NCBI GenBank assembly: GCA_034430215.1
Contig: DAOUFE010000031.1
Coordinates: forward strand, 143,687 to 207,686
DNA: 64,000 nucleotides
Origin: UBA4782 sp034430215
GTDB taxonomy: Bacteria > Chloroflexota > Anaerolineae > Anaerolineales > Anaerolineaceae
Reading direction: 5' to 3'
Shown: positions 9,018-19,040 of the stretch, piece by piece
Layout: every line of letters begins with the position of its first letter
How positions within the stretch are numbered: the first letter of the stretch is position 1
Notes under the pieces: generated by a model
The model's database searches: none
Seen by the model: only the letters and a program-made list of their open reading frames with translations
What the model was told of the DNA's origin: nothing
Program-made: the position numbers and the translations under genes

Positions 9018-10028
9018 ATGAGTATGGATTGGTCGAAGGTACTTGAATGGGTGGTCAAAGCATTGGTCATTTGCCTTGGAATGACCCTTGGTTTTGCATA
9101 CACCACATTATACGAAAGAAAAGTACTGGCACGCATGCAGGTACGTGTAGGTCCAAACCGCGCTGGTCCTGCCGGATTTCTGCAGCCAATCGCAGATGCT
9201 GTTAAGTTGATTTTTAAAGAAGAACTGGTGCCTGCCAAAGCAGATAAGATCATTTTCCTGGCAGCGCCGATCATCACCGTCATCCCCGCGTTGATCATTA
9301 CCGCCGTTGTTCCCTGGGGACCTCCCGTTAAGATGTTCGGAAGGGAAATACAGCTTGCCATGACGGATATCAATTTGGGTGTTCTCTATCTGATGGCAGT
9401 CACCTCCATTTCAGTTTATGGCATCACGCTGGCAGGTTGGTCTTCCAATAATAAATACGCCACTTTGGGCGGCTTACGAGCCACAGCGCAAATGATCTCT
9501 TACGAGCTGGCAATGGGTTTTGCCATGCTTGCCCCTGTAATGATGGCAGGCTCTATGAGCCTAATGGATATCGTGGAGGGTCAAGGCAAGCTATGGTACG
9601 CCTTGCTTCAACCAGTAGCTTTTATTGTTTATGTCATCTCCAGCCTGGCGGAAGTCAATCGCTCGCCTTTTGACATGCCAGAAGCAGAACAGGAACTGAC
9701 GGCTGGATACCACACCGAATATTCCGGGATGAAATTTGCCCTGTTCTTCATGGCGGAATACATCAAAATGATTGCCATTTCCATGATCGGGTCCACCCTT
9801 TTCCTGGGCGGTTTCCAGGGTCCGTTTGTTAGCCAATACCCCTGGCTGGGTCCGATCTATTTGTTCATCAAGACGGCTGCATGGTTATTCTTCATTATTT
9901 GGATGAGAGCGACTCTTCCCCGCATCCGGTACGATAAATTGATGATGCTGGGCTGGAAAGTGCTTTTCCCGGTTGCCCTGGCGAATATCATGGTGACAGC
10001 CGTTGTGCTGGTTTTGACCGGCAGCTAA
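9018..10028 (+). CDS. nuoH: NADH-quinone oxidoreductase subunit H
   Basis: Membrane subunit that forms part of the quinone chamber and contacts NuoB/NuoD. It has eight or so helices, with the conserved YERKVLARMQVRVGPNRAGP loop near the N-terminus and the RSPFDMPEAEQELTAGYHTEY loop in the middle. A GTG at 9000 overlapping the nuoG stop is possible. GGTGAGG at 9011-9017 instead favours the ATGs at 9018 or 9024; I use 9018. Confidence 0.93.
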   Translation: MSMDWSKVLEWVVKALVICLGMTLGFAYTTLYERKVLARMQVRVGPNRAGPAGFLQPIADAVKLIFKEELVPAKADKIIFLAAPIITVIPALIITAVVPWGPPVKMFGREIQLAMTDINLGVLYLMAVTSISVYGITLAGWSSNNKYATLGGLRATAQMISYELAMGFAMLAPVMMAGSMSLMDIVEGQGKLWYALLQPVAFIVYVISSLAEVNRSPFDMPEAEQELTAGYHTEYSGMKFALFFMAEYIKMIAISMIGSTLFLGGFQGPFVSQYPWLGPIYLFIKTAAWLFFIIWMRATLPRIRYDKLMMLGWKVLFPVALANIMVTAVVLVLTGS

Positions 10029-10044
10029 TCACAGGAGAAATTGC

Positions 10045-10569
10045 ATGCCGAAAGGTCCATTGACGAAGTTAAGAGCAATTCTGGAAGGTTCCTGGACAAC
10101 CCTTCGCTCCATGTTCCGGAAGCCGGTCACCATATCCTATCCCGAAGTGAAACGTCCGGTGCGAGCTCGTTTCAAAGGGCGTCACTTTCTCCAGAGGTAT
10201 GAAAATGGATTGGAACGCTGCATCGGCTGTTCGCTTTGTGAAGCAGCCTGCCCAGCAGATGCTATTTTTGTTGAATCCGCTGAAAACACGGATGAAGAGC
10301 GGTATTCTCCTGGTGAACGTTATGCCAGCACATACGAGATCAACATGCTTCGCTGTATCTTTTGCGGATTTTGTGAAGATGCCTGCCCTACGGAGGCAAT
10401 CGTGTTAGGAGACAATTACGAGCTTTCTTTCACAGGCAGAGCACAGGCGATTTACACCAAAGATATGCTACTGGTGCCAGTTCCAGCGGGAGGTAAACCC
10501 ACCCCTCAAAAGACCGAACCTGGCATGTTTACCCGTTCGGTACCAGAAATGAAAGACCCTACAGATTGA
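10045..10569 (+). CDS. nuoI: NADH-quinone oxidoreductase subunit I (N6a/N6b)
   Basis: 8Fe ferredoxin-like subunit passing electrons to N2. Two classical motifs are complete: C59-C62-C65 with C69, and C104-C107-C110 with C114, each followed by Pro. AGGAGAAATTGC precedes the ATG. At 174 residues, with a Pro/Lys-rich tail, it is within the family range. Confidence 0.96.
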   Translation: MPKGPLTKLRAILEGSWTTLRSMFRKPVTISYPEVKRPVRARFKGRHFLQRYENGLERCIGCSLCEAACPADAIFVESAENTDEERYSPGERYASTYEINMLRCIFCGFCEDACPTEAIVLGDNYELSFTGRAQAIYTKDMLLVPVPAGGKPTPQKTEPGMFTRSVPEMKDPTD

Positions 10570-10599
10570 TCCGGAGATACGCAACAGGAGTTGAAGGGA

Positions 10600-11124
10600 A
10601 TGCTGACAGGTGAGATCGTTTTGTACTCAATTTTAGGAATTGCAGCTCTGGCGACAGCGCTGGGGATGCTGCTCAGCCGCAATGCGGTATATTCCGTTCT
10701 TGCTCTGGTATTGAACTTTGCTACAGTTGCAGTGATCTACTTGATGTTGGGGGCTCCTTTTATTGCGCTGGTACAGATCACCGTATATGCAGGGTCCATC
10801 ATGGTGTTGTTCCTGTTTGTCATCATGTTGTTGGGGGCAGAAAGGCTCCCCATCAAAGAGAGTATTAAAAATAACCGCGCGCTGGCGATCCTGTTGGGAG
10901 TGGTGATGCTGCTGGAGATAAGCGTATTTATTTTTTGGAAGGTTGGTTTGATCCCTTTGGTTACTACGCCTTCAGTGGATTTTGCCACCCCAACCAAAAT
11001 TGGCATGGAATTATTCACCCGGTATGCCTTACCTGTGCTTGTCACATCCGTGATCTTGCTGGCAGCAACGATGGGTGCAATTTTGCTGACTCGCGCTGAT
11101 AAAATCGAAGGGAAAAAATCATGA
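10600..11124 (+). CDS. nuoJ: NADH-quinone oxidoreductase subunit J
   Basis: Five-helix membrane subunit that, with NuoK and NuoA, links the quinone site to the proton pumps. The conserved helix with YAGSIMVLFLFVIMLLG is present. The ATG at 10600 is chosen because AGGAG (10586-10590) is correctly spaced from it; the TTG at 10591 is too close. A 43-nt gap separates it from nuoK. Confidence 0.92.
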   Translation: MLTGEIVLYSILGIAALATALGMLLSRNAVYSVLALVLNFATVAVIYLMLGAPFIALVQITVYAGSIMVLFLFVIMLLGAERLPIKESIKNNRALAILLGVVMLLEISVFIFWKVGLIPLVTTPSVDFATPTKIGMELFTRYALPVLVTSVILLAATMGAILLTRADKIEGKKS

Positions 11125-11167
11125 TCAGCGGGGTTTTTTATCTCTGGTCAGTAAATCGGGAGGTTGT

Positions 11168-11467
11168 ATGCCTCTAGCATTCTTTTTGGTGCTTTCTGCA
11201 TTAATGTTTATCATTGGTATCCTGGGATTCCTGATCCGGCGGAATGCACTGGTGATTTTTATGTCATTGGAATTGATGTTCAATGCCGCCAACCTGCTTT
11301 TTGTTGCCTTTGCTGCTTATCATAAAGTACTGACCGGTCAAATCATGGTGTTCTTTGTGATGACCGTTGCTGCTGCTGAAGTGGCAGTGGGTCTGGCATT
11401 GATCGTTGCCATCTTCCGCAGCAAGAACTCCATTGACATTGATAAAATGAATGAGCTAAAAGGGTGA
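11168..11467 (+). CDS. nuoK: NADH-quinone oxidoreductase subunit K
   Basis: Mrp-related three-helix membrane subunit of 99 residues. The key acidic residues lie in SLELMFNAANL and VAAAEVAVGLALIV, both needed for proton transfer in this family. GGGAGG precedes the ATG. Confidence 0.95.
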   Translation: MPLAFFLVLSALMFIIGILGFLIRRNALVIFMSLELMFNAANLLFVAFAAYHKVLTGQIMVFFVMTVAAAEVAVGLALIVAIFRSKNSIDIDKMNELKG

Positions 11468-11483
11468 TCGAGGGAGAAACGAG

Positions 11484-13457
11484 ATGACACCAGAAACCAT
11501 AGCTCACTTCCTCCCGCCCTGGCTTTTGATTTTTCCGCTGCTGGGTATGCTGGTCAATCTTCTTTTGGGCAGCAAACTGGGGCAAAGGTCAGCTGGCATC
11601 ATCGCCACATTGGCTGCCGGGCTGGCTTTTGGAGTCTCAATCATCTTGGGGTGGCTGTTGACACAGCTTGTTGGTCCGATTGATTTTCCGATTGCGGATT
11701 GGATCACGGTTGGAAACTTAAATTTTGGGTGGGTTATTCGTGTGGATACCCTTTCCGTTGCCATGATGCTGGTGGTCACCGGAGTTGGAACGCTCATTCA
11801 TCTCTATGCCATTTCTTACATGAAACATGACACCCAATACAACGGTGACCCTGGCAGGTATCGTCGTTTCTTCGTCTTTTTCAACCTCTTCATTTTGAGT
11901 ATGCTACTGCTGGTGAGCGCCGATAACTATCTAATGATGTTTGTCGGTTGGGAAGGGGTGGGATTATGCTCTTATCTTCTCATCGGTTTCTGGTTTGAAA
12001 AAGGGGAAAATGGAATCGCTAATGCAAAGGCTGCCAAGAAAGCTTTTGTCGTCAACCGTATTGGCGACTTTGGATTGTTGATTGCCCTCTTTTTAATCTT
12101 TGCCCGCTTTGGTACATTGCAGTTCGATGCGGTATTTGAGCAAGCACCCGCAATGGCTGCTGCAACACCCGGAGTGTTGCTTGCAATCACCTTATTCATG
12201 CTGCTGGGAGTCACTGGCAAATCTGCCCAGCTTCCGTTATACGTCTGGCTGCCGGATGCGATGGCTGGTCCAACTCCGGTGTCCGCATTGATCCATGCTG
12301 CGACTATGGTAACCGCTGGTGTATATTTGATTGCCCGTTCAAGCGTATTATACAGTCTGGTACCTGAAGCACAGACAGTAGTCACCTGGGTAGGTGCAGC
12401 CACTGCTTTCTTTGCTGCAACGATTGCAATTGGTCAATTTGACATCAAGAAAGTGCTGGCGTATTCCACCATCAGCCAGTTAGGATTCATGGTGGCAGCA
12501 GTGGGCATGGGAGCAACAGTGGCTGGCATGTTCCACCTGATCACGCATGCCTTCTTTAAAGCACTCCTGTTTCTCGCTGCTGGTTCGGTGATTCTGGGAA
12601 TGGAACATGGGCATGCTGCCGGGCATCACGGAGATACAAAAGAACAGCCATTTGACCCACAAGACATGCGGAATATGGGAGGGCTGCAAAATCAGCAGAA
12701 AACCACGTTCTGGGTGTACATAATTGGCGCACTGGCGCTTTCCGGCATTGCCCCCCTGGCTGGGTTCTTTTCAAAAGATGAGATCCTGGCTGCTGCCATG
12801 CTGCATAACCCGGCAGTCTTTGTTGTGCTCCTTCTTTCTGCTTTCCTGACTGCATTCTACATGGGACGGCAGGTTTTTCTGATCTTCTTTGGTAAACCCC
12901 GAACGGAAGCTGCATCGCTGGCGAAGGAAAGCGATAAAGTGATCACCGTACCTCTGGTGATCCTCGCCATTCTGGCAACCCTCGGAGGTGTATTCAATTT
13001 ACCAGGAGTGCATTGGCTGGAAACCTGGCTCGAACCTTCTCTAACCCATCCCCTGGTGGCAGAATTCAGCTTGAGTGTAGCAGGACTCTCCCTGGGAATG
13101 GCAGTGGCAGGTCTGTTGATTGCCTGGTGGATTTATTCGCGTCGCAGTTTTGTCAACGCAGAAATGACCGACCCTCTGGCGCGTAACCTGGGAAGGTTAT
13201 TTACTGCTCTGCAAAATAAATGGGGAGTGGACGAGTTCTATAGGGCTGCGGTGATCAAGCCTTTTGACGCCGCCGCAGAGACACTCGCCAACCCGGGTGA
13301 ATTGGGCAGCATCGATGGTGTGGCACATGACCTGGGAAAATTTGCATACCTGCTTGGGAAGTTAGGAAGCCAATTGCAGAATGGTTTTGTGCGCCGTTAT
13401 GCTTTGATGATCGTTGTTGGTGTGGTTCTCATTCTTGCTTATGTCGTTTTGAAGTAA
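11484..13457 (+). CDS. nuoL: NADH-quinone oxidoreductase subunit L
   Basis: Distal antiporter-like proton-pumping subunit, 657 residues. Conserved pieces include FVGWEGVGLCSYLLIGFW, the pump Lys in GVTGKSAQLPLYVWLPDAMAGPTPVSALIHAATMV (shown here as two adjoining motifs) and the broken-helix HAFFKALLFLAAGS. The C-terminus contains the long lateral helix and a last anchor helix (LMIVVGVVLILAYVV). It belongs to the nuo operon. Confidence 0.96.
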   Translation: MTPETIAHFLPPWLLIFPLLGMLVNLLLGSKLGQRSAGIIATLAAGLAFGVSIILGWLLTQLVGPIDFPIADWITVGNLNFGWVIRVDTLSVAMMLVVTGVGTLIHLYAISYMKHDTQYNGDPGRYRRFFVFFNLFILSMLLLVSADNYLMMFVGWEGVGLCSYLLIGFWFEKGENGIANAKAAKKAFVVNRIGDFGLLIALFLIFARFGTLQFDAVFEQAPAMAAATPGVLLAITLFMLLGVTGKSAQLPLYVWLPDAMAGPTPVSALIHAATMVTAGVYLIARSSVLYSLVPEAQTVVTWVGAATAFFAATIAIGQFDIKKVLAYSTISQLGFMVAAVGMGATVAGMFHLITHAFFKALLFLAAGSVILGMEHGHAAGHHGDTKEQPFDPQDMRNMGGLQNQQKTTFWVYIIGALALSGIAPLAGFFSKDEILAAAMLHNPAVFVVLLLSAFLTAFYMGRQVFLIFFGKPRTEAASLAKESDKVITVPLVILAILATLGGVFNLPGVHWLETWLEPSLTHPLVAEFSLSVAGLSLGMAVAGLLIAWWIYSRRSFVNAEMTDPLARNLGRLFTALQNKWGVDEFYRAAVIKPFDAAAETLANPGELGSIDGVAHDLGKFAYLLGKLGSQLQNGFVRRYALMIVVGVVLILAYVVLK

Positions 13458-13482
13458 AGTCCAGGTTTGGACGAGGAATGGT

Positions 13483-14979
13483 ATGAATTTTTGGGAAAAT
13501 CCACTATTGATCATGAGCCTGGTTCCGCTGGTTGGGATATTGATTATCCTTTGTGTGCCGGCTGAACGTAAGAATTTTATTCGCATGGTGGCAATGATCA
13601 CCAGCCTGGCTGTATTTGGGGTTGCCATCTGGATGTTGACCCTGTTCCAACCCGAAGTGACCGGGATGCAGTTCAGCCTGGATATTCCCTGGTTCAGAAT
13701 ATCTAATTTCACCATCCACTTCTTCTTCGGTGTGGATGGCATCAGCATCTTGCTGGTGTTGCTGACAACATTTCTCACCCCCCTGGCAATCCTTTCCACC
13801 TGGACAGCAATACAAGAAAAGGTTAAAGGGTTCATGGCATTCTTCCTGCTGCTCGAAACCGCCATGCTGGGAGTTTTTCTTGCTCAAGATCTGATCCTGT
13901 TTTACATCTTTTGGGAACTCACCCTCATCCCGATGTATTTCCTGATCGGATTATGGGGAGCAGAACGGCGCATCTACGCAGCCGTAAAATTCTTCCTGTT
14001 CACAATGGCTGGATCCGTGTTGATGCTGGCAGGCATCATCTACGTTGGATTACAGGCAGGCAGTTTCACTATGGCGGATGTGCTGGCACAGCGAAGCTCT
14101 TTTGCGGGTGCGCAAATCTGGTTGTTCCTGGCATTTGGGATCGCATTTGCCATCAAAGTACCTCTCTTCCCGTTCCATACCTGGCTACCCGATGCACATG
14201 TCGAAGCACCTACTGCAGGTTCGGTCATCCTGGCAGCTGTACTACTGAAAATGGGTACGTATGGTTTTCTGCGTTTCAACCTGTCCCTCTTTCCGGATGC
14301 AGCACTGACTATGGCACCCTGGATGGCGGTTTTGGCAATCATCGGGATCATCTTTGGCGCAATGGCTGCTTACCGTCAGAAGGATTTAAAGAAGCTGGTG
14401 GCATATTCTTCCATCAGCCACCTGGGATTTGTAGTACTGGGAATTTTTGCCCTCAACTTGCAGGGTGTTTCTGGTGCCATCATCCAGATGGTCAACCACG
14501 GGTTGAGCACCGGTGCACTCTTCTTGATCGTGGGGATGCTGTATGAACGGCGGCACACCCGGTTGCTCAGCGCTTTTGGCGGTCTATGGAAGGTGATGCC
14601 AGTGCTGGCGACCCTGACATTGATCGTTATGCTTTCTTCCGCAGGCCTACCCGGATTGAACGGTTTCGTGGGCGAATTCACCATTCTGCAGGGAGCATTC
14701 ATGTCATCCACATATCACAGCTATTTCTTTGCTGGCTTTGTCACCCTGGGGATCATATTAGCAGCGGTATATCTGTTGTGGATGTTCGAAAAAGTATTCC
14801 TGGGTCCGGTCACCCATGAAGAAAATAAGACATTAAAAGAGATCAACTGGCGGGAATTGGCAATTTTGATCCCCATTCTGATCGTGATCTTCTGGATTGG
14901 GCTTTATCCCAAACCATTCTTTGAACTCATCAACCCAACAGTACAAACCCTGTTGGATACCGTACTGCCGGTGTATTAG
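13483..14979 (+). CDS. nuoM: NADH-quinone oxidoreductase subunit M
   Basis: Antiporter-like proton-pumping subunit of 498 residues with about 14 helices. Family segments are visible: FYIFWELTLIPMYFLIGLWG, the pump Lys region AIKVPLFPFHTWLPDAHVEA and YSSISHLGFVVLG. It sits 25 nt after nuoL and 9 nt before nuoN. Confidence 0.96.
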   Translation: MNFWENPLLIMSLVPLVGILIILCVPAERKNFIRMVAMITSLAVFGVAIWMLTLFQPEVTGMQFSLDIPWFRISNFTIHFFFGVDGISILLVLLTTFLTPLAILSTWTAIQEKVKGFMAFFLLLETAMLGVFLAQDLILFYIFWELTLIPMYFLIGLWGAERRIYAAVKFFLFTMAGSVLMLAGIIYVGLQAGSFTMADVLAQRSSFAGAQIWLFLAFGIAFAIKVPLFPFHTWLPDAHVEAPTAGSVILAAVLLKMGTYGFLRFNLSLFPDAALTMAPWMAVLAIIGIIFGAMAAYRQKDLKKLVAYSSISHLGFVVLGIFALNLQGVSGAIIQMVNHGLSTGALFLIVGMLYERRHTRLLSAFGGLWKVMPVLATLTLIVMLSSAGLPGLNGFVGEFTILQGAFMSSTYHSYFFAGFVTLGIILAAVYLLWMFEKVFLGPVTHEENKTLKEINWRELAILIPILIVIFWIGLYPKPFFELINPTVQTLLDTVLPVY

Positions 14980-14988
14980 GAGGATGAG

Positions 14989-16434
14989 ATGAATTTACGT
15001 GATTTTCAGGTCATTCTCCCGCTGGTAGTTCTTGTGATTTGGGCAGTTATTTTGGTGCTGGTTGATCTTTGGATCCCCAAAAAGAGCAAGGGGATCACTG
15101 CTGCTCTTGCTGTAGTTGGAATGGCAGTTGCTCTCCTGCTCTGCCTGCGACAGTTTTCCACTCCTGAAGCAGCCTTCAACGGGTTGGTGCAGGTGGATGG
15201 ATTCGCCGTCTTTCTGGATGTGATCTTCCTAGGCAGCGGCATAATTTCTATCGGGTTGGCATTTGATTACCTGCGGCGAATGAACATCGAGCGGGGAGAG
15301 TACTACTCTCTGATCATGATCTCAACCAGTGGCATGTTGTTAATGACATACGCCGAAGACCTGATCGTTGTCTTCCTTGCCCTCGAATTGCTTTCGATCC
15401 CTCTATATGTCATGGCGGGTTTTGCCCGGCTCCAAGTTGAATCCGAAGAATCCGCACTGAAATATTTTCTATTGGGAGCCTTTTCTTCAGGGTTTGTTCT
15501 CTATGGAATAGCTCTGGTTTTTGGCGCAACTGGCTCTACCAGCCTTACAAATATCGTAGCCAGTGTGGCAAACAAAACAGTACAGATGCCGCTTTTCCTG
15601 GCGGGGTCAGCTTTACTATTGGTTGGGTTTGGTTTCAAGGCTGCTTTTGTGCCATTTCACATGTGGACGCCGGATGTTTATCATGGCGCACCTACCTCCG
15701 TGACTGCTTTTATGTCTGTGGGAGCCAAAGCGGCTGGTTTCGCTGCGCTGCTGCGGGTGTTCGTCACAGTCTTTCCATCTCTGGCTGTGGATTTGACACC
15801 AGTATTATGGACACTGGCAGCCATCACGATGATCGCGGGGAATGTGATTGCATTGGCACAAATGAACATCAAACGCTTGCTGGCATACTCGAGTATTGCC
15901 CATGCCGGGTATATGGCAATGGCATTTGTGTCGTATGGCAAAAGCGATGTGGTTGGGAATAGCATTTCCAGCATGCTGTTCTACCTGGTAGCATACAGTT
16001 TGACCACGTTAGGTGCATGGGCAGTTGTGATCGCACTGGAAAAACCCGGGCTGAAGGGGCTGGATCTGACAGATTATGCCGGGTTAGGGAAAAAACATCC
16101 TCTGCTGGGCGCTTCCATGACGATTTTCATGCTCTCTTATACCGGTATTCCGTTGACGCTCGGGTTTTGGGGAAAAGTGTACCTGTTTGGCACCGCCATA
16201 CAAGGCGGATTCATCTGGCTGGCAGTTATCGGGCTGTTGGCCTCGTTAGTATCGGCATATTACTACCTACGGGTCATCGTCATGATGTACATGAAACCGG
16301 GTAATCCCGAAATTAGCCATGATCTCTGGGTACAAATTATTGCAATCACCTGCGCTTTACTGGTGGTGGGGGTGAGTTTTCTACCGGGCACCTTGCTGGA
16401 TTGGGCAGCCCAGGCTCTCATGATATTAAAATAG
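14989..16434 (+). CDS. nuoN: NADH-quinone oxidoreductase subunit N
   Basis: Third antiporter-like subunit, 481 residues, last gene of the operon. Conserved stretches include FLALELLSIPLYVMAGF, GFKAAFVPFHMWTPDVYHGAP and LLAYSSIAHAGYMAM. AGGAGG lies 5 nt before the ATG. The operon ends 61 nt before the convergent end of proS; no clear terminator was recognised in that short gap. Confidence 0.96.
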   Translation: MNLRDFQVILPLVVLVIWAVILVLVDLWIPKKSKGITAALAVVGMAVALLLCLRQFSTPEAAFNGLVQVDGFAVFLDVIFLGSGIISIGLAFDYLRRMNIERGEYYSLIMISTSGMLLMTYAEDLIVVFLALELLSIPLYVMAGFARLQVESEESALKYFLLGAFSSGFVLYGIALVFGATGSTSLTNIVASVANKTVQMPLFLAGSALLLVGFGFKAAFVPFHMWTPDVYHGAPTSVTAFMSVGAKAAGFAALLRVFVTVFPSLAVDLTPVLWTLAAITMIAGNVIALAQMNIKRLLAYSSIAHAGYMAMAFVSYGKSDVVGNSISSMLFYLVAYSLTTLGAWAVVIALEKPGLKGLDLTDYAGLGKKHPLLGASMTIFMLSYTGIPLTLGFWGKVYLFGTAIQGGFIWLAVIGLLASLVSAYYYLRVIVMMYMKPGNPEISHDLWVQIIAITCALLVVGVSFLPGTLLDWAAQALMILK

Positions 16435-16495
16435 CATGCATTTGTTGGGTGGTGTTGAGAAGCGTTTATTTCACCCGCTTCCAGGTAAACCCTTC

Positions 16496-18244
16496 TTATT
16501 GCACCATTGCCTTAATCTTCTCCTGGATCTCCTCCATCATCCAGAGACCGCTTTCACCCGAAGTGCGCAGTTTGTACTCTACTCCACCTTGCTTGAGACC
16601 CCGTTCACCGATCGTCAGACGGATGGGAATACCGATCAGATCGGCATCGTTAAATTTAACACCTGCTGTGGCAATCCGGTCATCGTACAACACTTCGACA
16701 CCTGCGTTCGTCAGGTTGGTATATAACTTTTGTGCTGCTGCTTCGGTTTCTCCGGTTTTACTTGCCAGCCCCACCACATGCACCTGGTAAGGTGCAACAG
16801 AAACAGGCAGGCATAATCCCTTCTCATCGTGATGTTCTTCAGCGATACATGCCAGCAATCGCCCAAGTCCAATGCCATAAGAACCCATGATGACCGGCTT
16901 GCTGCTGCCATCTTCTGCTGTGAATGTACATCCCATTGCTTCGGAATAGCGAGTACCAAGCTTGAAAATATGACCCATTTCGATGCCGCGTGATTCTTGC
17001 ATGGGCTTACTGCAAACAGGACAGGCAGAACCCTCACTGGCAGAAGCAATATCTGCCACAATATCCGCAGTGTAATCACGTCCATAATTCACGTTCAACA
17101 AGTGATAGCCTGCCTCATTCGCCCCTGCCACCAGGTTGAAACAGGAGGGGATCAACTCATCGACCACAACTTTAACAGGCATGTGAGATGGGTCATGCAG
17201 GTTCAACCCAACAGGTGAAGCAAACCCGGGTGCTGCCCCAATAGAAATGATCTCTTCTTCTGTGGCAGGTCGCAACTCCATCGCTTTGATCTCATTTGCC
17301 AGCTTGATTTCGTTCAATTCCATATCCCCACGCACCACTACAAAGATGAATTCCTGTTGAATGTCCATATCCAGATCAGCTATGGCGGGTGTGGCAACCA
17401 GGAAAACCGCTTTAGCGGTACGGTCAGGGGTAATGTGGAGAAAATTGGATAACTCCTCGATCGTTCTTGCTTCTGGTGTGGCAACTTTTTGCAAAGCTGC
17501 TGGCTCTTCAGGAGCAATCACGGGACGGTGAAAATCAGCTACCTCCCGGTTGGCTGAATACCCGCATGATGGGCAGTGGAGCAGGGTATCTTCACCTGCT
17601 GGATTGAGATACATGAATTCATGCGCTTCTTTCCCGCCCATCATACCGCTGTCTGATTCAACGGTAACCACCGGCAGCCCGCAGCGCGCAAAGATGCGTT
17701 TATAAGCATCATAATGAGCCTTGTATTGCACAGCCAATCCTTCCCAATCCGCATCAAGGCTATAGCTATCCAACATGGTAAACTCGCGTGCCCGGATCAA
17801 TCCGGCGCGTGGTCGCGGATCATCACGCCATTTCGTCTGAATATGGTAGATCAGAGCGGGCAATTGTCGGTATGATCTCACCTCGTTGCGCACCAGGTCA
17901 GCCGTGGCTTCTTCATGGGTCATCGCCAGCACCATATCACGATCAGATTTATCCTTGAAGCGTCCCATTTCAGTCCCAATCTGATACCATCGTCCGGTTT
18001 CTTTCCACAAATCGGCTGGCTGCACCACTGGCATGTTGATTTCCTGACCACCTATAGAATTGATCTCTTCGCGCATGATGTTTTGAATTTTTTGCAGGCT
18101 GCGGAGAGCCAGAGGCAGATACGTAAAGATTCCAGCAGCCAGGGGCCGGATGTACCCAGCCCGGATCAACAGTTGATGGCTGGCAAGGTCTGCATCAGAA
18201 GGAACTTCACGGCGGGTTTGGGAAAACATACGGGACATCAACAT
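16496..18244 (-). CDS. proS: Prolyl-tRNA synthetase, bacterial type with editing domain
   Basis: Charges tRNA-Pro in the cytoplasm. The class II motifs are present: motif 2 around KWRDDPRPRAGLIRAREFTM and motif 3 in GSYGIGLGRLLACI. The YbaK-like insertion that clears Ala-tRNA-Pro lies between about residues 225 and 400. The anticodon-binding domain is C-terminal. At 582 residues it is of normal length. GAGG a few bases upstream supports the start at 18244; the in-frame ATG two codons later is an alternative. The gene is convergent with nuoN. Confidence 0.96.
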   Translation of the reverse strand: MLMSRMFSQTRREVPSDADLASHQLLIRAGYIRPLAAGIFTYLPLALRSLQKIQNIMREEINSIGGQEINMPVVQPADLWKETGRWYQIGTEMGRFKDKSDRDMVLAMTHEEATADLVRNEVRSYRQLPALIYHIQTKWRDDPRPRAGLIRAREFTMLDSYSLDADWEGLAVQYKAHYDAYKRIFARCGLPVVTVESDSGMMGGKEAHEFMYLNPAGEDTLLHCPSCGYSANREVADFHRPVIAPEEPAALQKVATPEARTIEELSNFLHITPDRTAKAVFLVATPAIADLDMDIQQEFIFVVVRGDMELNEIKLANEIKAMELRPATEEEIISIGAAPGFASPVGLNLHDPSHMPVKVVVDELIPSCFNLVAGANEAGYHLLNVNYGRDYTADIVADIASASEGSACPVCSKPMQESRGIEMGHIFKLGTRYSEAMGCTFTAEDGSSKPVIMGSYGIGLGRLLACIAEEHHDEKGLCLPVSVAPYQVHVVGLASKTGETEAAAQKLYTNLTNAGVEVLYDDRIATAGVKFNDADLIGIPIRLTIGERGLKQGGVEYKLRTSGESGLWMMEEIQEKIKAMVQ

Positions 18245-18302
18245 GAGTACCTCTTCATGGTTTCATATAGTGATAAACCATTGTATCTGATTATTGGGAT
18301 AC

Positions 18303-19040
18303 TTACGCCAGCAGCCAGATCCACTCACTGGAGGCACGATAAAGTGCAATCCCCAATACATGACCACTGCGCTTCATTAACCAGCTTAAAAGAACTGCCT
18401 GTACTGCCACGATCGCCAACCGAATCCAGATTGTCTCGGGATGCAGGATCAGGCGCGGTATCTGCCAGATGATAAATACCAGCGCGGTAACCAGCCAGCC
18501 AAATTTCTCTCCAAAGAAGGAGGTCACTCGTAATTGCAGATAACCTCGGAAAACCGTCTCCTCTGCAAATGCGATGATCAGCCAGACGATCAAGCTTGTG
18601 ATCTCTGCGCGTGAGATGCCATCAATCAATTGGAAAATGGCACCGCGCAGGAATATGGTAAGGAAAACAAGCGCCAACCCCAGACGGGAAGATGGAGCAA
18701 GCAGAACCTTACCCCAACCAGCGCTGCGTACAGGTTGCTTGCGAATGAACAATGCCAGAAGAATTACCGCCAATGCCACCACAGCTGCTATTAGCTGCTG
18801 CCACAACTCATTGGGGATGTCATACAAAGGCTGCGGGGTGAGAATGACATCGGTGTAGAAAAGGATAGCCGCGAACATAATCAGACTGAAAAGGGTCAGT
18901 GAGACAACTGTTTCACGGCGTGGATACTTGAACCCGAGCGGTTTTCGCAGTCGGAAGCTTTTACTTAAACCTGCCAGAAGCATGACTGCAATAACACCCA
19001 TCACCTCACTGGCGAATAGGATCAAGGTTCGGCTATCCAT
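18303..19040 (-). CDS. CPBP (Abi) family membrane protein with altered active site
   Basis: A 245-residue polytopic membrane protein with the CPBP glutamic-protease fold. Motif 1, EETVFR (about residues 161-166), is intact. In motif 2 the expected FxxxH reads FIIWQ, so the His is Gln. In the last motif the expected His reads Tyr (GIALYRASS). Loss of both His positions argues against normal protease activity, although CPBP relatives also act as chaperone-like or scaffold proteins. It starts one nucleotide inside the bactofilin stop (TGATG junction), so the two are co-translated. Confidence 0.75.
   Translation of the reverse strand: MDSRTLILFASEVMGVIAVMLLAGLSKSFRLRKPLGFKYPRRETVVSLTLFSLIMFAAILFYTDVILTPQPLYDIPNELWQQLIAAVVALAVILLALFIRKQPVRSAGWGKVLLAPSSRLGLALVFLTIFLRGAIFQLIDGISRAEITSLIVWLIIAFAEETVFRGYLQLRVTSFFGEKFGWLVTALVFIIWQIPRLILHPETIWIRLAIVAVQAVLLSWLMKRSGHVLGIALYRASSEWIWLLA

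Noticed and set aside
13911..14546. 211-codon plus-strand ORF inside nuoM
   Set aside because: Out-of-frame shadow of nuoM, Cys/His/Arg-rich, with no family resemblance.
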